Source: Ornithodoros turicata (taxonomy: Eukaryota > Arthropoda > Arachnida > Ixodida > Argasidae). Taken from it: a stretch of DNA of 64,000 nucleotides. Numbering within the stretch: the stretch's first letter is position 1; each line of letters starts with the position of its first letter. Shown here one piece after another: positions 43,635 through 54,689 of the stretch. A program made the position numbers and the translations under genes. Where the stretch lies: contig NC_088209.1 of assembly GCF_037126465.1 (NCBI RefSeq), positions 20,589,146 through 20,653,145 on the forward strand, written 5' to 3'. Below the pieces are notes generated by a model. The model ran no database searches. It saw only the letters and a list, made by a program, of their open reading frames with translations, and was not told the origin of the DNA.

Positions 43635-44054
43635 CACGACCTACTAGATTATTGCGACCATGCCATACGGACCCCTTCCCAGCGCCGCAATTGGAGGCCA
43701 CCGGTGGCGCTGCTCATCGGCACGGGTATTGCTTCCTCGATTTCCACAGTACTTTGTACTTTAGCTTACCTTAGTATTTTTGTACAAGCGGTGGATGTCC
43801 CACGAAACATGCTTCTTCCTAAAGTTGATTATCATCACCAGTCTACGCGTTTTCATACGAGCTGTTGCTGTCGTCTGCTACGGTCGTCGTACGTCCGCTT
43901 CTACGCGTTCAAAATTCAAATTTCCATTGTCCAATCACGATGTACATCTCGCGGGCCGATGAGTAGCGCCCCTAGCGGACCGTGAGGACGGGCTCTTCAT
44001 AGGGTCACCCGGTTATGACATGGTTGCTATAATATAATAGATCGTGTTCATAAT
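43627..44054. mobile_element. TIR element with perfect 8-bp TSD, copy 2
   Basis: The element 43635-44046 is flanked by TTCATAAT on both sides (43627-43634 and 44047-44054). The left end is CACGACCTACTAGATT and the right end inverse ATAGATCGTG. Internal sequence matches 3234-3638 nearly throughout, including TTGTACAAGCGGTG and TGCTGTCGTCTGCTACGG. Confidence 0.8.
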
Positions 44055-44744
44055 GAGGGTCACGCCTCTAACTGTAGCTAGATGACCAAAACATCCTCCG
44101 CCGTTATTTCTACTAAGCACCACCTAGGGTCCGCAGGCGGGAATGGCGTTCAAGTTAACTCTGATGCGAACTGTACCTGCCCTCTCACGTTTCCCTTTCC
44201 AGGCTTCTGCTGATAACGGCAGCACGGTTACAACACAAAGTTAACTGAATGAAGGGTGAGAAGAAAACAGGAAGGTGGGCGGATGTCCGTTTGTCCTCCG
44301 CCCCATCTTGCATGAACTCTGACGGAGAACTGGGCTCGGCCGACAATTTGCGTGCCTCGAAAGGACGGTTTTCGCAATTTTAAATGGGTACGCATTTCTT
44401 TAACGCACTTTTGGAACACCGGTGCCTGCGTCGCGTCGCTCTGCTTGGAGAGGTTTCTTTATCGCGGTTGAGTAGGGAGATTTATAAGGATTGGAAGGGC
44501 TAGAAGAGATTCAGCTGATTGGAAGGTCTCAAAGAATAACGATTCCGAAAACACGATAAGCCAAGCGCCTGATTCATTTGAAGTGGATGGTGTATTTATG
44601 TATGTATATGTTTGTGCGTGCGTGCACGCACGCACGCACGTATTCATGCATGCATGTATATGTTTGTATGTGTGGCGTGTTCGATTTTCGAGTTGTTTCC
44701 CCAAAGCATCATACACGAAAAAAAAAAGAAAGAAAGAAAGAAGC
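44055..44744. other. Unassigned; (GTGC)n-like tract
   Basis: GTGCGTGCGTGCACGCACGC near 44613-44641 is a self-complementary simple repeat. Nothing else is recognised. Confidence 0.35.
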
Positions 44745-44930
44745 CGGCTTCGATGTCTCAGGTGGGAGCGTGCCCGCCTACTTATCTAAACGTTGCGGGT
44801 TCGAACCCGGCCGAAGATGGCAGCAGATTGGTGGGCAGGGAACAAGTTGCTTTGACACGTCGTCTTCCACGTGGGACGATATATATGGGGCGTGCCACAT
44901 GTTGAGATTTCAGCCCCACGTGACAACACT
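44745..44930 (+). repeat. tRNA-derived SINE, type C
   Basis: CGGCTTCGATGTCTCAGGTG, then GGAGCGTGCCCGCC and a B-box GGTTCGAACCC (44799-44809), with a GAAGATGGCAGCAG body. The head differs from types A, B and D. The first 11 bases (GCCGGCTTCGA) also occur at 46922. Confidence 0.55.
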
Positions 44931-47127
44931 TTCTGCAGCGCTATCGGGACAACCACCTACCCTATTTGTATCAAAACCTTCTTTCCTTTTTTGCACCACC
45001 CCCGTCATCTCCAGCTATATAGTCGTGACCATGCTCATGAGGCCAATAACGGCAAGCTGCCCCCGAACACCAGTACCACCACCTGCAACATTTTATATGT
45101 ACGCGAATTGTGACAACGGTGGTGGCGCTGGTGGTAAAGGTGTGGACAAGGTGTGTATGCGTGTTACAAGAAAGTGTCTGTGTGTCTAGGTAAATGTCTC
45201 GGTGTAGGTCAGCGCTTCAAGCTCTGCAGTGCTAAGTGTCAGTGCTAGAAAAAAGACAACAAGGTGTGTTTTACGATGATGGTGGTGGACGTGTGGCGAC
45301 TTGCCGTTATTGGCCTCAATCCTGTGGGCAGCCAGTTACGAGTTATGATGGAGGCGAGTGGTGGTGTTGGTAGTGACGGACACTGGCTTGCCGTTGTTGG
45401 CCCCACGCATGTTGGCAGCGTCACGACCCTCCATGAATGAAAGTTAAGTTGCAGGCTGGTCACTGCTAAGATTGCTGAGAAGTCTCGTGAGCAAATAAAC
45501 CCTGAATTACAGTCTTCGGGCAAGTCCACTTTGCTGGAGGAAGCAGACTGCAGGCTGCGAGCTTTGGAGTCTCTTTCAGCGAAAGAGCTTCTGATCTCCC
45601 TTCACATCCGCGTTATGAGTAAAGCGCACTCCCTAATCCGCAGTAAGTAAGTGTTGGTTGGCCTTGAACATGTCATGTGGTGGAGTGTTGTCGCCCAGTC
45701 AACACCATGTCAGCCTCACGTTGACGAAAAATAAAAAATATCGCAGCGCTAGTGCTCTCAGACAAGGGCCAAAGAACTCTTGAGATTAGCCTCGAGCGAA
45801 AGGAAGAAAAACTGAATGCAAGTGCGCGAAAGAAAACACACCTCCCAATTTCAAGCTCTTTTTTTTTCTTCTAAAAATCCCTGATACCTACACAATCTCG
45901 GTTATCCGACTCGACACAATCGGCTTTCAAATCCCATCCACCTGTCACTTAGCAACACCGACGGACAACAATCTTTTGCGTTTGATTGCAAGACAGTCGA
46001 CGAGTCGTAGCCGCTCCTCTCGTGACCGAGCACTCTATTAACCCCCTTCCCACTTTGTTTCCATAGCCCTTTCTCACCGGCTTCTGTAATCTGAAACCTG
46101 AGTGCGAGCCTTTCAACAGGTCGATCACCAGGAGGCGCTCCTCATCCCCCCGACGTAAGCTGCTTGCGAAGCGCCTCTCCGCCGCTTCTCTGTCATATCC
46201 CTCGTGGCCATAGAAACAGAGCGAGCACCGCTGGAGGTCCCGCATTTCCCGTTCGGGACAGAGAAGTACCAGACTCGGTATGTTCCGCGCTTATGGATAA
46301 CGATGTCTCTTGAGATTCTGGATTGCTTCGAATTCGTGGATCTTGTTAAACGCTGTCTGGTAAGCGATCTTTTTTTTTTCATTCGCGCCTTCTATAGTCT
46401 ATATTCTTATACTATTATATATTCTTCAGAACTTCTATACCGGCACCTGTGTTACACGTACTGTTAGAACAATTAGGAAAAAGGAGAGAAACCTCACAAA
46501 AAGACAAAAAACAAACAGAGAACCAAAGGAAACAGAGGCACAAAAGTCAAAACATATCGTCAGCAGCAATCTCACACAGGAACGAGACCAAGGCACGCAG
46601 CGCAAACTGACTTCGACGCCGGGGTCGGGTACCCAAAACCGTAGGTAAATCGAAAGGGCGACTGTCTAGGGCCGAGAGCGAGCGCTGAAGTTTTTTTTTT
46701 TTTATTTTTTGACTGCTGTGGCTTTGTGTGACTGTTCGTACCTGAGTGCTTGCACTCCAAGTGTCTATGTGCGAATTTCCCTATTCCTGACCATTAATTT
46801 ATCTGTTGTTCACATCATCATCATCATCCATTTATCTATGTTGCTGTTGTTGTTGTTATCTGTTGTTGTTGTTGTCTATGTACGTTCATGTGCTCAGAGT
46901 TGTTTACGTGGTATGGAGTAGCCGGCTTCGACATTGCTGGTGCTAATTCCTCCATGCTTTTCTTCTTTTCACTCACTCACTCTCGTACAGTTAGGAAGAA
47001 GAAAAAAAAGAGAGAGAAAACGTGTAATTTTAATGCCTCTGGGCTCTAGATACTAAATCCTTAGTGCACAGAAGTTTATGCGAACATTAAGAACTATTTG
47101 CGCTGCTGGGAAGTAAATTTCAGGGTA
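44931..47127. other. Mostly unassigned; two SINE type B tails at 45270-45435
   Basis: GATGGTGGTGGACGTGTGG and GGTAGTGACGGACACTGGC each precede a CTTGCCGTTGTTGGCC-like word. These are two minus-strand type B 3' ends in tandem. (TTG)n and (CAT)n runs lie at 46816-46875. The 98-codon minus frame at 45949-46245 is unrecognised. Confidence 0.4.
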
Positions 47128-47490
47128 CACTTTTAAAAATGAGGTGGTGGTGGTGGTGGTGACGGTGACGAAAACCGAACCGAAAAATGAACTTCACCAC
47201 ATAGCACGCATGTAGCCAACCACCATCCTGAATGCCAACGTTCTCTCCCTTGATTTGCTGAAAACGGGGGACGTACGCCATTTTTTTGTGGCAATTGCCA
47301 CGGGGAAACATCCCATGTCATCATCATTTCTTCATTTATTGTTGTTGTTGTTGTGGCAATTATGAGCTGCATAATGCCGCAAAAATGGCGTACGCCCCTC
47401 GTTTTCAGCAAATCAGTGGAAAGAACAATGTCACTCAGGATCATGGTTGGCTAGGAGCGTGCTATGTGGTGAAGGTCATTTTTAAGAGTG
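47128..47490. mobile_element. CACTC-family MITE with two small inserts, TA-flanked
   Basis: Ends CACTTTTAAAAATGA and TTTTTAAGAGTG; flanks TA (47126-47127) and TA (47491-47492). A 42-bp GGTGGTGG-type SINE tail splits the left arm with an AAATGA repeat on each side. A TTATTGTTGTTG-ended repeat piece lies at the centre (47299-47355). Confidence 0.75.
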
Positions 47491-47535
47491 TAGGGGACTA
47501 GAACTGGGAGTAATTGTAGTCGAGGGGACTACATG

Positions 47536-47785
47536 CACTCTTAAGAAAAGAACTTCACCACATAGCACGCTGAAGGCCAACCGTTGTACAAAATGACATC
47601 TTTATGGCCCTTGATTTCCGGAAAGCGCGGCGTGTGCGCCTTTTTGTGACAACATAACAGCATAAGTGTCACAAAAAAGCCTATGTCTCCCATTTTCAAC
47701 AAATCAGGGGAGAGAACGACGCCATTCGGGCTATGGTTAGCTAGCAGCGTGCTATGCGGTGAAGTTCTGCTTTAAGAGCTCTAAT
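47536..47785. mobile_element. CACTC-family MITE, variant subfamily
   Basis: Left CACTCTTAAGAAAAGAACTT, right GAAGTTCTGCTTTAAGAGCT. The arms carry GGCCAACCGTTGTACAAAAT and GTTAGCTAGCAGCGTGC. It lies only 45 bp from the preceding copy. Confidence 0.65.
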
Positions 47786-48404
47786 TACTTTTCTCCTCCT
47801 TTTTTTCTTCTTAGGGTGCACTACTAAAGCCCGAAATGAGTTCCCAGAAATGAATTAGATAACTCTTAAACGGTACTAAATTTCTCGTCAAGCTGAACGC
47901 GTTGGATGGCCCCGACGGTTCGATGAGTCTGGGTTGTGCGAACTTGTTTTTAAAAAGAAATCTATTTTTATAAAGTTCGTAAGATGCTACTCGGCCTTCT
48001 TCGCCATTTTCCTGCCCCTTCCGCCTTTTTTTTTTTTTTTCTCGAGGAGAAAACACAGAGCTGTGTTAGATGTACCGCAACGACGTAAGTTATTACTTGC
48101 ACCTTTCGATGATATACTGTACTGCATGAACGTACCAAATGTGCGTACGGCCCTCGGTCAATAAAGCCACTACATATCCTCATTATTTCATCCTTTTCTG
48201 CTCATTATTCTCTAATGAACCATCTCATTCTTTATGATTTCGACGAATCAGCCAGAGTTTATGTCGGACACTGGAAATGGGCTCCGTTTCGAATGGAAGC
48301 TCTGCTCTATATACGTGCATGGTTCTCTTCCCGTCGTCTGTTTCTCTCTCTCTCTCTCTCTCTCTCTTGTTTTTCCATACATGAGCATGAACTCAAGGAG
48401 TGCA
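47786..48404. other. Unassigned; (CT)n run
   Basis: T/C-rich tract at 48022-48041 and (CT)n at 48341-48367. No exon is recognised. Confidence 0.35.
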
Positions 48405-48470
48405 AAGTACAGAATGACAGCGCCGGTGATGCGAATCGAACCCACAGCCCTCTCACCGACAATGTCATTC
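48405..48470 (-). repeat. SINE-like fragment with B-box
   Basis: On minus: GGCTGTGGGTTCGATTCGCA, then TCACCGGCGCTGTCATTCTG. A lone pol III B-box region without a clear head or TSD. Confidence 0.4.
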
Positions 48471-48530
48471 TTTGGTTGGACGTGACTATATAGCCTACTT
48501 TTTTTCGTCAACTGCTTGGGATTTGATGAG

Positions 48531-48655
48531 ACATTAGTAATGATGAAAGATGAAAGTCACTGAAAAGGTTAGCCAGCTGTAGGACTCGAACCCACATCTT
48601 CTGGATTGCCGGTCCAGGGCTCTACCAATTGAGCTAAGCTAACACATTAGTAATG
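48531..48655 (-). repeat. Mini-SINE, type D, 101 bp, with perfect 12-bp TSD
   Basis: The unit 48543-48643 is bracketed by ACATTAGTAATG at 48531-48542 and 48644-48655. On minus the first 76 nt are tRNA-like. They have an A-box (TTAGCTCAATTGGTAGAGC), a five-pair anticodon-like stem (CTGGA/TCCAG) with loop CCGGCAA, and B-box GGTTCGAGTCC. The 3' end GGCTAAC pairs with the start GTTAGCT. Four extra nt sit between the T-arm and acceptor, so it is not a canonical tRNA gene. A 25-nt tail (CTTTTCAGTGACTTTCATCT, then TTCAT) completes the unit. A truncated copy is at 14698-14760. Confidence 0.85.
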
Positions 48656-50253
48656 TTGCGTTCCTCTTAACTGTTCGTTCAGGCTGTGCAATATACGTTA
48701 CGCAAAAGTACTGAAAACGGGATAGCATACTGGTGCCTCCAGCGCCCCTATACATCAATGGTGTTTATGTTTGTTCCGCCACCATCCAAGGAACCTGCCA
48801 ATGAGACATTTTCTTCTCATTCGCACAGGAGCTTTAGTTTGCAACTACGCGTTTACAATCTAAAATGCAGGCTCTGGCCTCCGCATGTAGCCCACATGTG
48901 ACGACACCTAAATGATGATGATGATGGTGGTGGTGGAGATGCGGGGAAGTTCTATGCCGCCTATAAAGTGTTCTGCCTATGCCCATTCAGCTGAGTGCTG
49001 AACCACCTGAATATGCAATTCACGTTAAGTGACAGTGAAAGGAAACGGTTCTTGAACATAATTACGAGATAATGACACACCAAGTGTGTTGTCCTACATG
49101 ATTACGAGGGTTCAGAGCTTTGGAGCTTTCATACACTTCGTATTGAGTAGTGGGAGGGATCCACGCGGCGAAGCTCTCGAACTTATCACAGGACAATTAA
49201 ACAGGGCGTTTGCTTTAAGAGCCGCCCCGATGCGGCTCATCAACAGGTAGTCCCAGCTCTAGAATGACCACGGTAAATATAGCAGAGTTCATGCGCGCCT
49301 GGCGGCCTGTCGGGCGACGAAGTCGATAGGAAATTAAGAGCCAGAAGTTACGTTACACAGTGCGCACCCGGAAATCCTGTGCGGAGATATTTACTGGCGT
49401 TATCAACCTCCAGCATCGTGTAGTGGTGTCGACATCAGTTGCATAAATTTAAAAGTTAGTGTTCGTTCAGGAATAAAATTGGGTGCAGATATCGAAATCA
49501 AAGCAGAGCTGTCGTCTACAAACTTGATGGTCCAGTCGTCTGCTATTGATGCAGTGCAGGGCAACTATGTATATATGCTTTATTCTCCTTTATTTTTCCT
49601 TTGCGTGTCGCTTCAACTGACGACGGCTATATTTCCTAAGCTACGATGCATGTAAATATAATAAAATGTTCGCAGGCTATTTTGTAAACACCTTAAATAA
49701 ACCTCACGTTTGAATGTTTAGAAGCTGGAACACGGTGGGAGCAACCAAAAACTTATTGCGTGTTCTCCCAGGCACAAAAGTCACGTTGTATAAAAGATGC
49801 ACCATCTATTCCATAATTTTCCCTGCAACGATATTTCTTACATCACGAATATTTTTGAACCCCTACCCATGAATCTTTTTTTTTTATGTTTCAATAACTT
49901 GGATGCTTTCGATTATGGCATGACCTTATTCGCGTGCGTTGTATAATGGATGCCATCAGGTTGCTGCTCATTTCTGTTTGGTACCGCGTTCCTTCTCGTT
50001 TTTCCTTATTCCGATCGGTATTCTGGGGAATTTAAATTGCTGGACTAAATTACTAGAGGCTCTGCAGAAGAGAACATTTAGAGACTGAAATGTATTGCAA
50101 AAAGGCTTCTCGATTCGGCCCAACTACGCTAGCTTCAAAATTTGCATTTCGTTATTGCGTTTACTCTTATTTTTGCCCCGCGACGTCTTCTGAGAAACTG
50201 CTCAAGTTCACAGACTCTTCTTCAAGCTTTTTATTTCACTTTCTCTCACACAG
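48656..50253. other. Region upstream of the receptor exon
   Basis: (GATGGT)n-like run at 48914-48938. No earlier exon or repeat ends were recognised. It should contain either the promoter and first exon or the first intron of the receptor gene. The T/C-rich tract at 50222-50251 ends in the acceptor used below. Confidence 0.35.
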
Positions 50254-50851
50254 CTGTCAAAATGCTGATGATAACTTGCCATAAACAGAAGAGGACAACA
50301 TAAGCCTACGAAGTTTGTGCCGTGCCGGAAAGTGCTTCTCGACGTGTTCTCGATGCCGCAACGATGTTCTTCAACTGTTCCGCTGTAATGTACGATGCCG
50401 TGGACCCCTTAGGAGGAAGTGACGTGCCATTATTCAACAGCAGCGACGTCTTGACTTTCCTGCATCCCATAAATGGAACCCTGCTCCAGCAGCAGCAACC
50501 GACTGAAGCGGAAAATGGGGCTGTCGAACGACAGTTTGTGTTACCGCTGTGGACCCAGCTCATTTACGGTTTCTTCTTCGGTGCTATGGTCCTCGTCGCC
50601 ATGCTGGGCAATGCCATTGTTGTGTGGATCATCCTGGCGCACGGACGCATGCGTACCGTGACCAACTATTTCCTCTTGAACCTGTCTGTGGCCGACTTCG
50701 TGACGGCGACCTTCAACGCCATCTTCAACCTGCTCTACATGCTGGAAAGTCACTGGGCGTTTGGAAATTCGTACTGCGTCTTCAGTAACTTTATTGCGCA
50801 TTTGACGATTGCGTCGTCTGCTCTCACAATTGTGGCCATGAGCATTGACAG
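50254..50851 (+). CDS. Tachykinin (neurokinin)-type receptor, first coding exon
   Basis: A class A GPCR expected in the plasma membrane, binding tachykinin-related peptides. Coding starts at ATG 50364 (A at -3); the same frame has a stop at 50301, so this is the first usable Met. The 163-residue piece has N-glycosylation sites at N4, N25 and N37. TM1 spans about 66-92, with GNAIVV and N83. It is followed by RMRTVTNYFLLNLSVAD (D111 in TM2, about 101-127), ESHWAFGNSYC (W131, C138 for the disulfide) and TM3 to MSIDR. The exon ends within the Arg codon of the DR(Y) motif at CAG|GTAAG (50851/50852). A C/T-rich tract and CACAG at 50253 suggest the exon begins at 50254. That would include a 13-codon upstream ORF (50262-50303). 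The MRTVTNYF stretch favours the tachykinin receptor group; another neuropeptide receptor is possible. TM4-7 exons are not seen. Confidence 0.85.
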
Positions 50852-51604
50852 GTAAGAATGCTTCAGTTCTTCTATCACAGAGCGTTGAAACGGTGCATCA
50901 GAAAGATAACAAAAAATAAAATAAAATGAGTTGCAGTGTAGAAAATGTCATTATAAATGTGCAGCTTTCAGCTCAGGAGTGCAGCCTATGCTCCGATGTT
51001 CTTGCTGGAAGCGGTTGTGCAACAGTTTCCAAACTTTTGAAGGAATAAGATTTTGTGTGCTGTTTTTGTGATGTTTCTACGCCTCTGGATTACGAAGTTA
51101 TTGCACTCCGAAGGTCGCCTGCTGGGCGAGCTACTCCGTCGCTCTCAGGTCTTCACCTCCTCGCCCGTTTTTGGAGCGACGTTTTAACGTGGAGAAAGGA
51201 AGTGCATTCCTTTCCGTTTCCATGACGATTAGGCGGTTGTAAAGGAGGAATCGGCCACCGGAGACCAGCCTTCGGTACGGTGACCTTCGAATACTTCGGG
51301 CAAGCGTGCACGGATAAAACGTCACTTCCCTTGTGTTTGCCAACGTGTCTCAGCGCAGTTTGGCGCCACTGTCGCCGGTGACTCGAAAAAAACAAACAAA
51401 AAAAAAACGCAATTTTAAAAACCCAGCAGTTAAAGAACCGTTCAAATGAGCACTGTGCGACTTTGCGTGTCGACTCCATGGACTACAACGGATGAAACGA
51501 AGCCATACGACATCTCGTATATCCATCTCGTATATCCGTTACAACGTATGAAACGGAGACATACATTTAGTGGGTTGCTTGTGGTTCCTCAACCCCTTTA
51601 ATAC
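50852..51604. other. Intron sequence after the receptor exon
   Basis: It begins with the donor GTAAGAATG. Minus frames at 51131-51479 have no recognised domain. GTATATCC(A/G)T words repeat near 51517-51555. No exon is recognised. Confidence 0.4.
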
Positions 51605-52209
51605 AGAGGGTGGTGGTGCTGGTGGAGCTAATTCAAACAGTTTCACCTGACAACCCGCCGACGGCCAACCATTGCGTCAGAATATTGTCGCTGTCATTAC
51701 TGATTTGTGGAAAGCCTGGGGCGTACACCTTTTTGTGGCAAATTACATAATCGCATAAATGTCGCAAAAAAGGCGTACACCTACCTTTTCAACAAATGAG
51801 GACAGAGAACGATGTCATTCGTGGTGATGATTGGTTACCAGCGTGTCATGCAGTGAAGTACCGTCTATCTCTCATCCGTATCTTCTCTTTTTTTTCTTTT
51901 TCTTTGCTAGAGTCTTGACGATGCCCACTCCTGTGTGGCCAGCAACAGCATGCAGAGTAAGAGCCGCCCCCTCTGTTCTTATAGGTGCCCGGGTTCGAAT
52001 CCCAGTGCAGGTTGTGCGCGATGTATTTCCTGGGTTTTCCTCTGTCGGCTGTCAGACATGTGTCGGCACCGTTACCAAAGGAGTCGGCCCAGGACGCACA
52101 TTCCCCTAGAGCGTGAGTCGTGACGTTGCCCACCTTTGTCATGGCGACAGCGGCGAGCACTTTCATTGGCATCGCACCACTATTATCACCACCACCTGTT
52201 CTTAGAGTG
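51605..52209. mobile_element. CACTC-family MITE with a SINE in its right arm
   Basis: The left arm has CCGACGGCCAACCATTGCG, the centre TTTTTGTGGCAAATTACATA and the right arm TCATGCAGTGAAGTACC. The right end, GTTCTTAGAGTG (52198-52209), appears only after a type B SINE. A GGTGGTGGTGCTGGTGG word at 51610 suggests another SINE tail in the left arm. Confidence 0.6.
51937..52197 (+). repeat. tRNA-derived SINE, type B, inside a MITE arm
   Basis: B-box GGTTCGAATCC (51991-52001), ATTTCCTGGGTTTTCCTC, GTCGGCCCAGGACGCAC, then GCGGCGAGCAC and a CACCACCACC end directly abutting TGTTCTTAGAGTG of the MITE. Confidence 0.7.
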
Positions 52210-52267
52210 AAACTACAGTCCGGCCTCATTAAGACGCTGTGACATACTATCTTGTGATACTTACAGG

Positions 52268-52863
52268 CAGCCGTTCGGTGCCCGCGATTGGGCCGATCGC
52301 GTCACGTGGTTTCTCCTTCCAAGAACGCGCTTTCCGTGTTGGGTCCCTCTAGAGTCACTAAATAGAGAGCAGAGTAGCGACACTGAGCCACGCTGGCGAG
52401 CGAGACCGCCATCTTGGGTCCGGCGCGGCTGCGTCGCCTAGCAATGGGATGCAACCGCCCCCTTCTCCGCCGGTGAACAGCGCGCAGGCGAGCCAGCTCG
52501 CAGCAGAGGAAACCGGTTTTGGATGGAGGGGACTCAATATGACGACGGGTTCTTGGAATTCTTGGAAGGAGAAACCAAGTGACACGATTGGCCCAATAGC
52601 GGACACCGAACGGTGGCTTGCGCGCGGAAAAGGCATGCGATACTCTGTACCCTATTTAGTGACTCTAGGTCCCTCCCGTCCCCTCCATTTAAAACCGGTT
52701 TCCTGGGTTGCGAGCTGGCTCGACTGCGCGCTGTTCTCCGGCGGAGAAGGGGGAGATTGGCGTCGCTTTGCTAGGCGACACAGCCGTGCCGGACCCAAGA
52801 TGGCGGACTCGCTCGCCGGCGTGGCTCAGTGTCGCTACTCTGCTCCCTATTTAGTGACTCTAG
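52268..52863. repeat. CpG-rich compound inverted repeat, 185-bp arms
   Basis: Arm 52349-52533 is inverted at 52678-52863 with high identity; it contains CCGCCATCTTGGGTCCGGCG. The 17-bp end CTAGAGTCACTAAATAG (52349) recurs inverted twice, at 52652-52668 and 52847-52863. A second pair is 52268-52335 against 52545-52615 (GGTTTCTCCTTCCAAGAA). A nested foldback structure; class unknown. Confidence 0.75.
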
Positions 52864-53006
52864 TGTCTGCCAATCCAAGCACTCCGAAGCGGAAATAGGT
52901 GTGAGCGGAAGCCGATAGAGGTTGGCTGGCAAGCAAGCGAGGATTTGGGTCGCAGGCAAAGATCACAGATGATCCTCGTGGGGTTAGACTGAGTCACTCC
53001 CATTGT

Positions 53007-53318
53007 TTGTTTGTTTTATTCTGTGTTAGCGCCGCGAAGCAACTGTGGCTCTGAGCGGCGTACAGATGTGGACAGATGGAGAGAGGACAGCAGGAAACAG
53101 TGGGGAAGTAGCGGATTAGTATGCGCCCTGGGGCCGACTTCAAGGGGAACTGTGCGAGCGTTCGTCTGCAAAGTCTTCCGACCACCCATGGCAAACCTCA
53201 GACAGTACAGCACAGCCGGTGGTAGGATTCGCACCCACTACCTCCCAAGCTTCAGCACGACCTTGGCTACCACCAACACGGGTGCCTTCACCCGCTCGGC
53301 CATGCCACTGGTGCCACA
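53007..53318 (-). repeat. tRNA-derived SINE, type A
   Basis: On plus the 3' tail comes first (TTTGTTTTATTCTGTGTTAG), then GCGCCGCGAAGCAACTG, GGCCGACTTCAAGGGGAAC and a mutated B-box (GGATTCGCACCC). The head ends near GGCCATGCCACTGG. Full length but the TSD is not clear. Confidence 0.7.
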
Positions 53319-54689
53319 ACGTTTGGAGTGCAAGGGCCGCTACTTAACGCACCCAATCCTTACGTCGTCTTGAAACCGAAACTGGATGTGATCATGTTTG
53401 TTTTTCTCCAAAACTAAGTCTCTCTGCTGGATGACGTTTTACATGTGAGCACCACCACGTAACTCATAATCGAATACAAAACTCTAAGCTCACAATCAGC
53501 CAGCTGCTCCATACCAACACCACCTAGATAGAGAGAGCCCGCTTACTCGTCGACGTGACGTCACAACTAATTGTCAGCCAATCAGGATCATGTTTTCAAC
53601 GGCGGTAGCCAATCACGGATGAGCTTTTGAGCGGTCGTAGCCATGGAGACGAACCACCGTCGTCTGCGAGCAGTGACGGAACGTCCCCGCGTACAAAACG
53701 GGAAAAACTTCAAAATAAAGCTCAAAATGGTCCCATATCTGTCTCATGGCTAATTTTCTGGAAAGCGTGTTGCACTTTTTGTCTACAGATGTATGTCTAC
53801 AGGTTCCAAGTTAGCTGCAATCATTTCCGAGTTTCTGGATTCGCAGAACGGCGAATCGCAATAGCAGACGTATTCTGACTATATATGTCCACGTTGCGAA
53901 GGAAGGAGAGGATGCAATAGGGAGGCCTTCTGTATCTAAGTGGCGTTGTCCCTAGCATGGTTTTAAAGTGTTGCAAACGTTTCAAAGTTTCAACTGCTTG
54001 GAAGCGTGAAATCTTTACGCGGAACACGACTATAAAACAACCTCTGTTTGCGCAGACATTGTGACGTGAGCAAAACAACGAGCTAAGTCCACAAAGCGGA
54101 GTTCATAGGGAGCGTCTCCGTTGTCGAGCTCCCGTGAAAGGAACTCCGCGTGACCTACCCTATTCAGGTTGCCCGCCATGGATAAACCGGGAATACCAAA
54201 ACTGCGAGATTTAATTATAAGATCTCTCGTGAGTACACAGCGAGGGGGGGGGGGATGCAGGCTTTATCGTACGAAACACTTTCCGACGTCATTGTTCGTC
54301 TCTCAAAAACGATGCGACAGCCACCGGCTTCCAACAAAAGATTAGATTTTTCTCTACCCTGAGCTGTAACGACTGCGTGTTGCGTTGCGTGCTGTAACGC
54401 TCGCGTGCGCGTACTGCGCACACGCAAACGCCGCTTACACACATGAAGATTAATTATATGTATAGAATGCATGCGGATAGGCGGAGAGTGATCCGCGAGA
54501 CAAGAAATCCTATTAAAAGTACTTGTACCGACAGTATAGAGGGTAGATAGAATTTATTTTCCTGGAACATTGGCCCGCAAAATAGAGTATTTGATACACT
54601 GCATAGTTTGGTATAGAATAGGAAGGGCTGTACGCCACCAGAAAGCACGGTGAATGGGACCGACGGGAGGCTAAAAGCTACACAACGTC
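53319..54689. other. Unassigned stretch
   Basis: GTCCACGTTGCGAAGGAAGG with AGGCCTT at 53887-53933 is shared with 57486-57530, so a further repeat is present. A G-run lies at 54243-54254. Frames here have no recognised domain. Confidence 0.35.

Noticed and set aside
45949..46245. 98-codon minus frame with a Cys/His start as a possible zinc protein
   Set aside because: Only one Cys-x2-Cys-like pair and no partner ligands; no splice context.
48568..48643. A tRNA gene (Ala-like anticodon loop)
   Set aside because: Four extra nt between T-arm and acceptor, a 3' tail and a 12-bp target duplication show it is the head of a mini-SINE.
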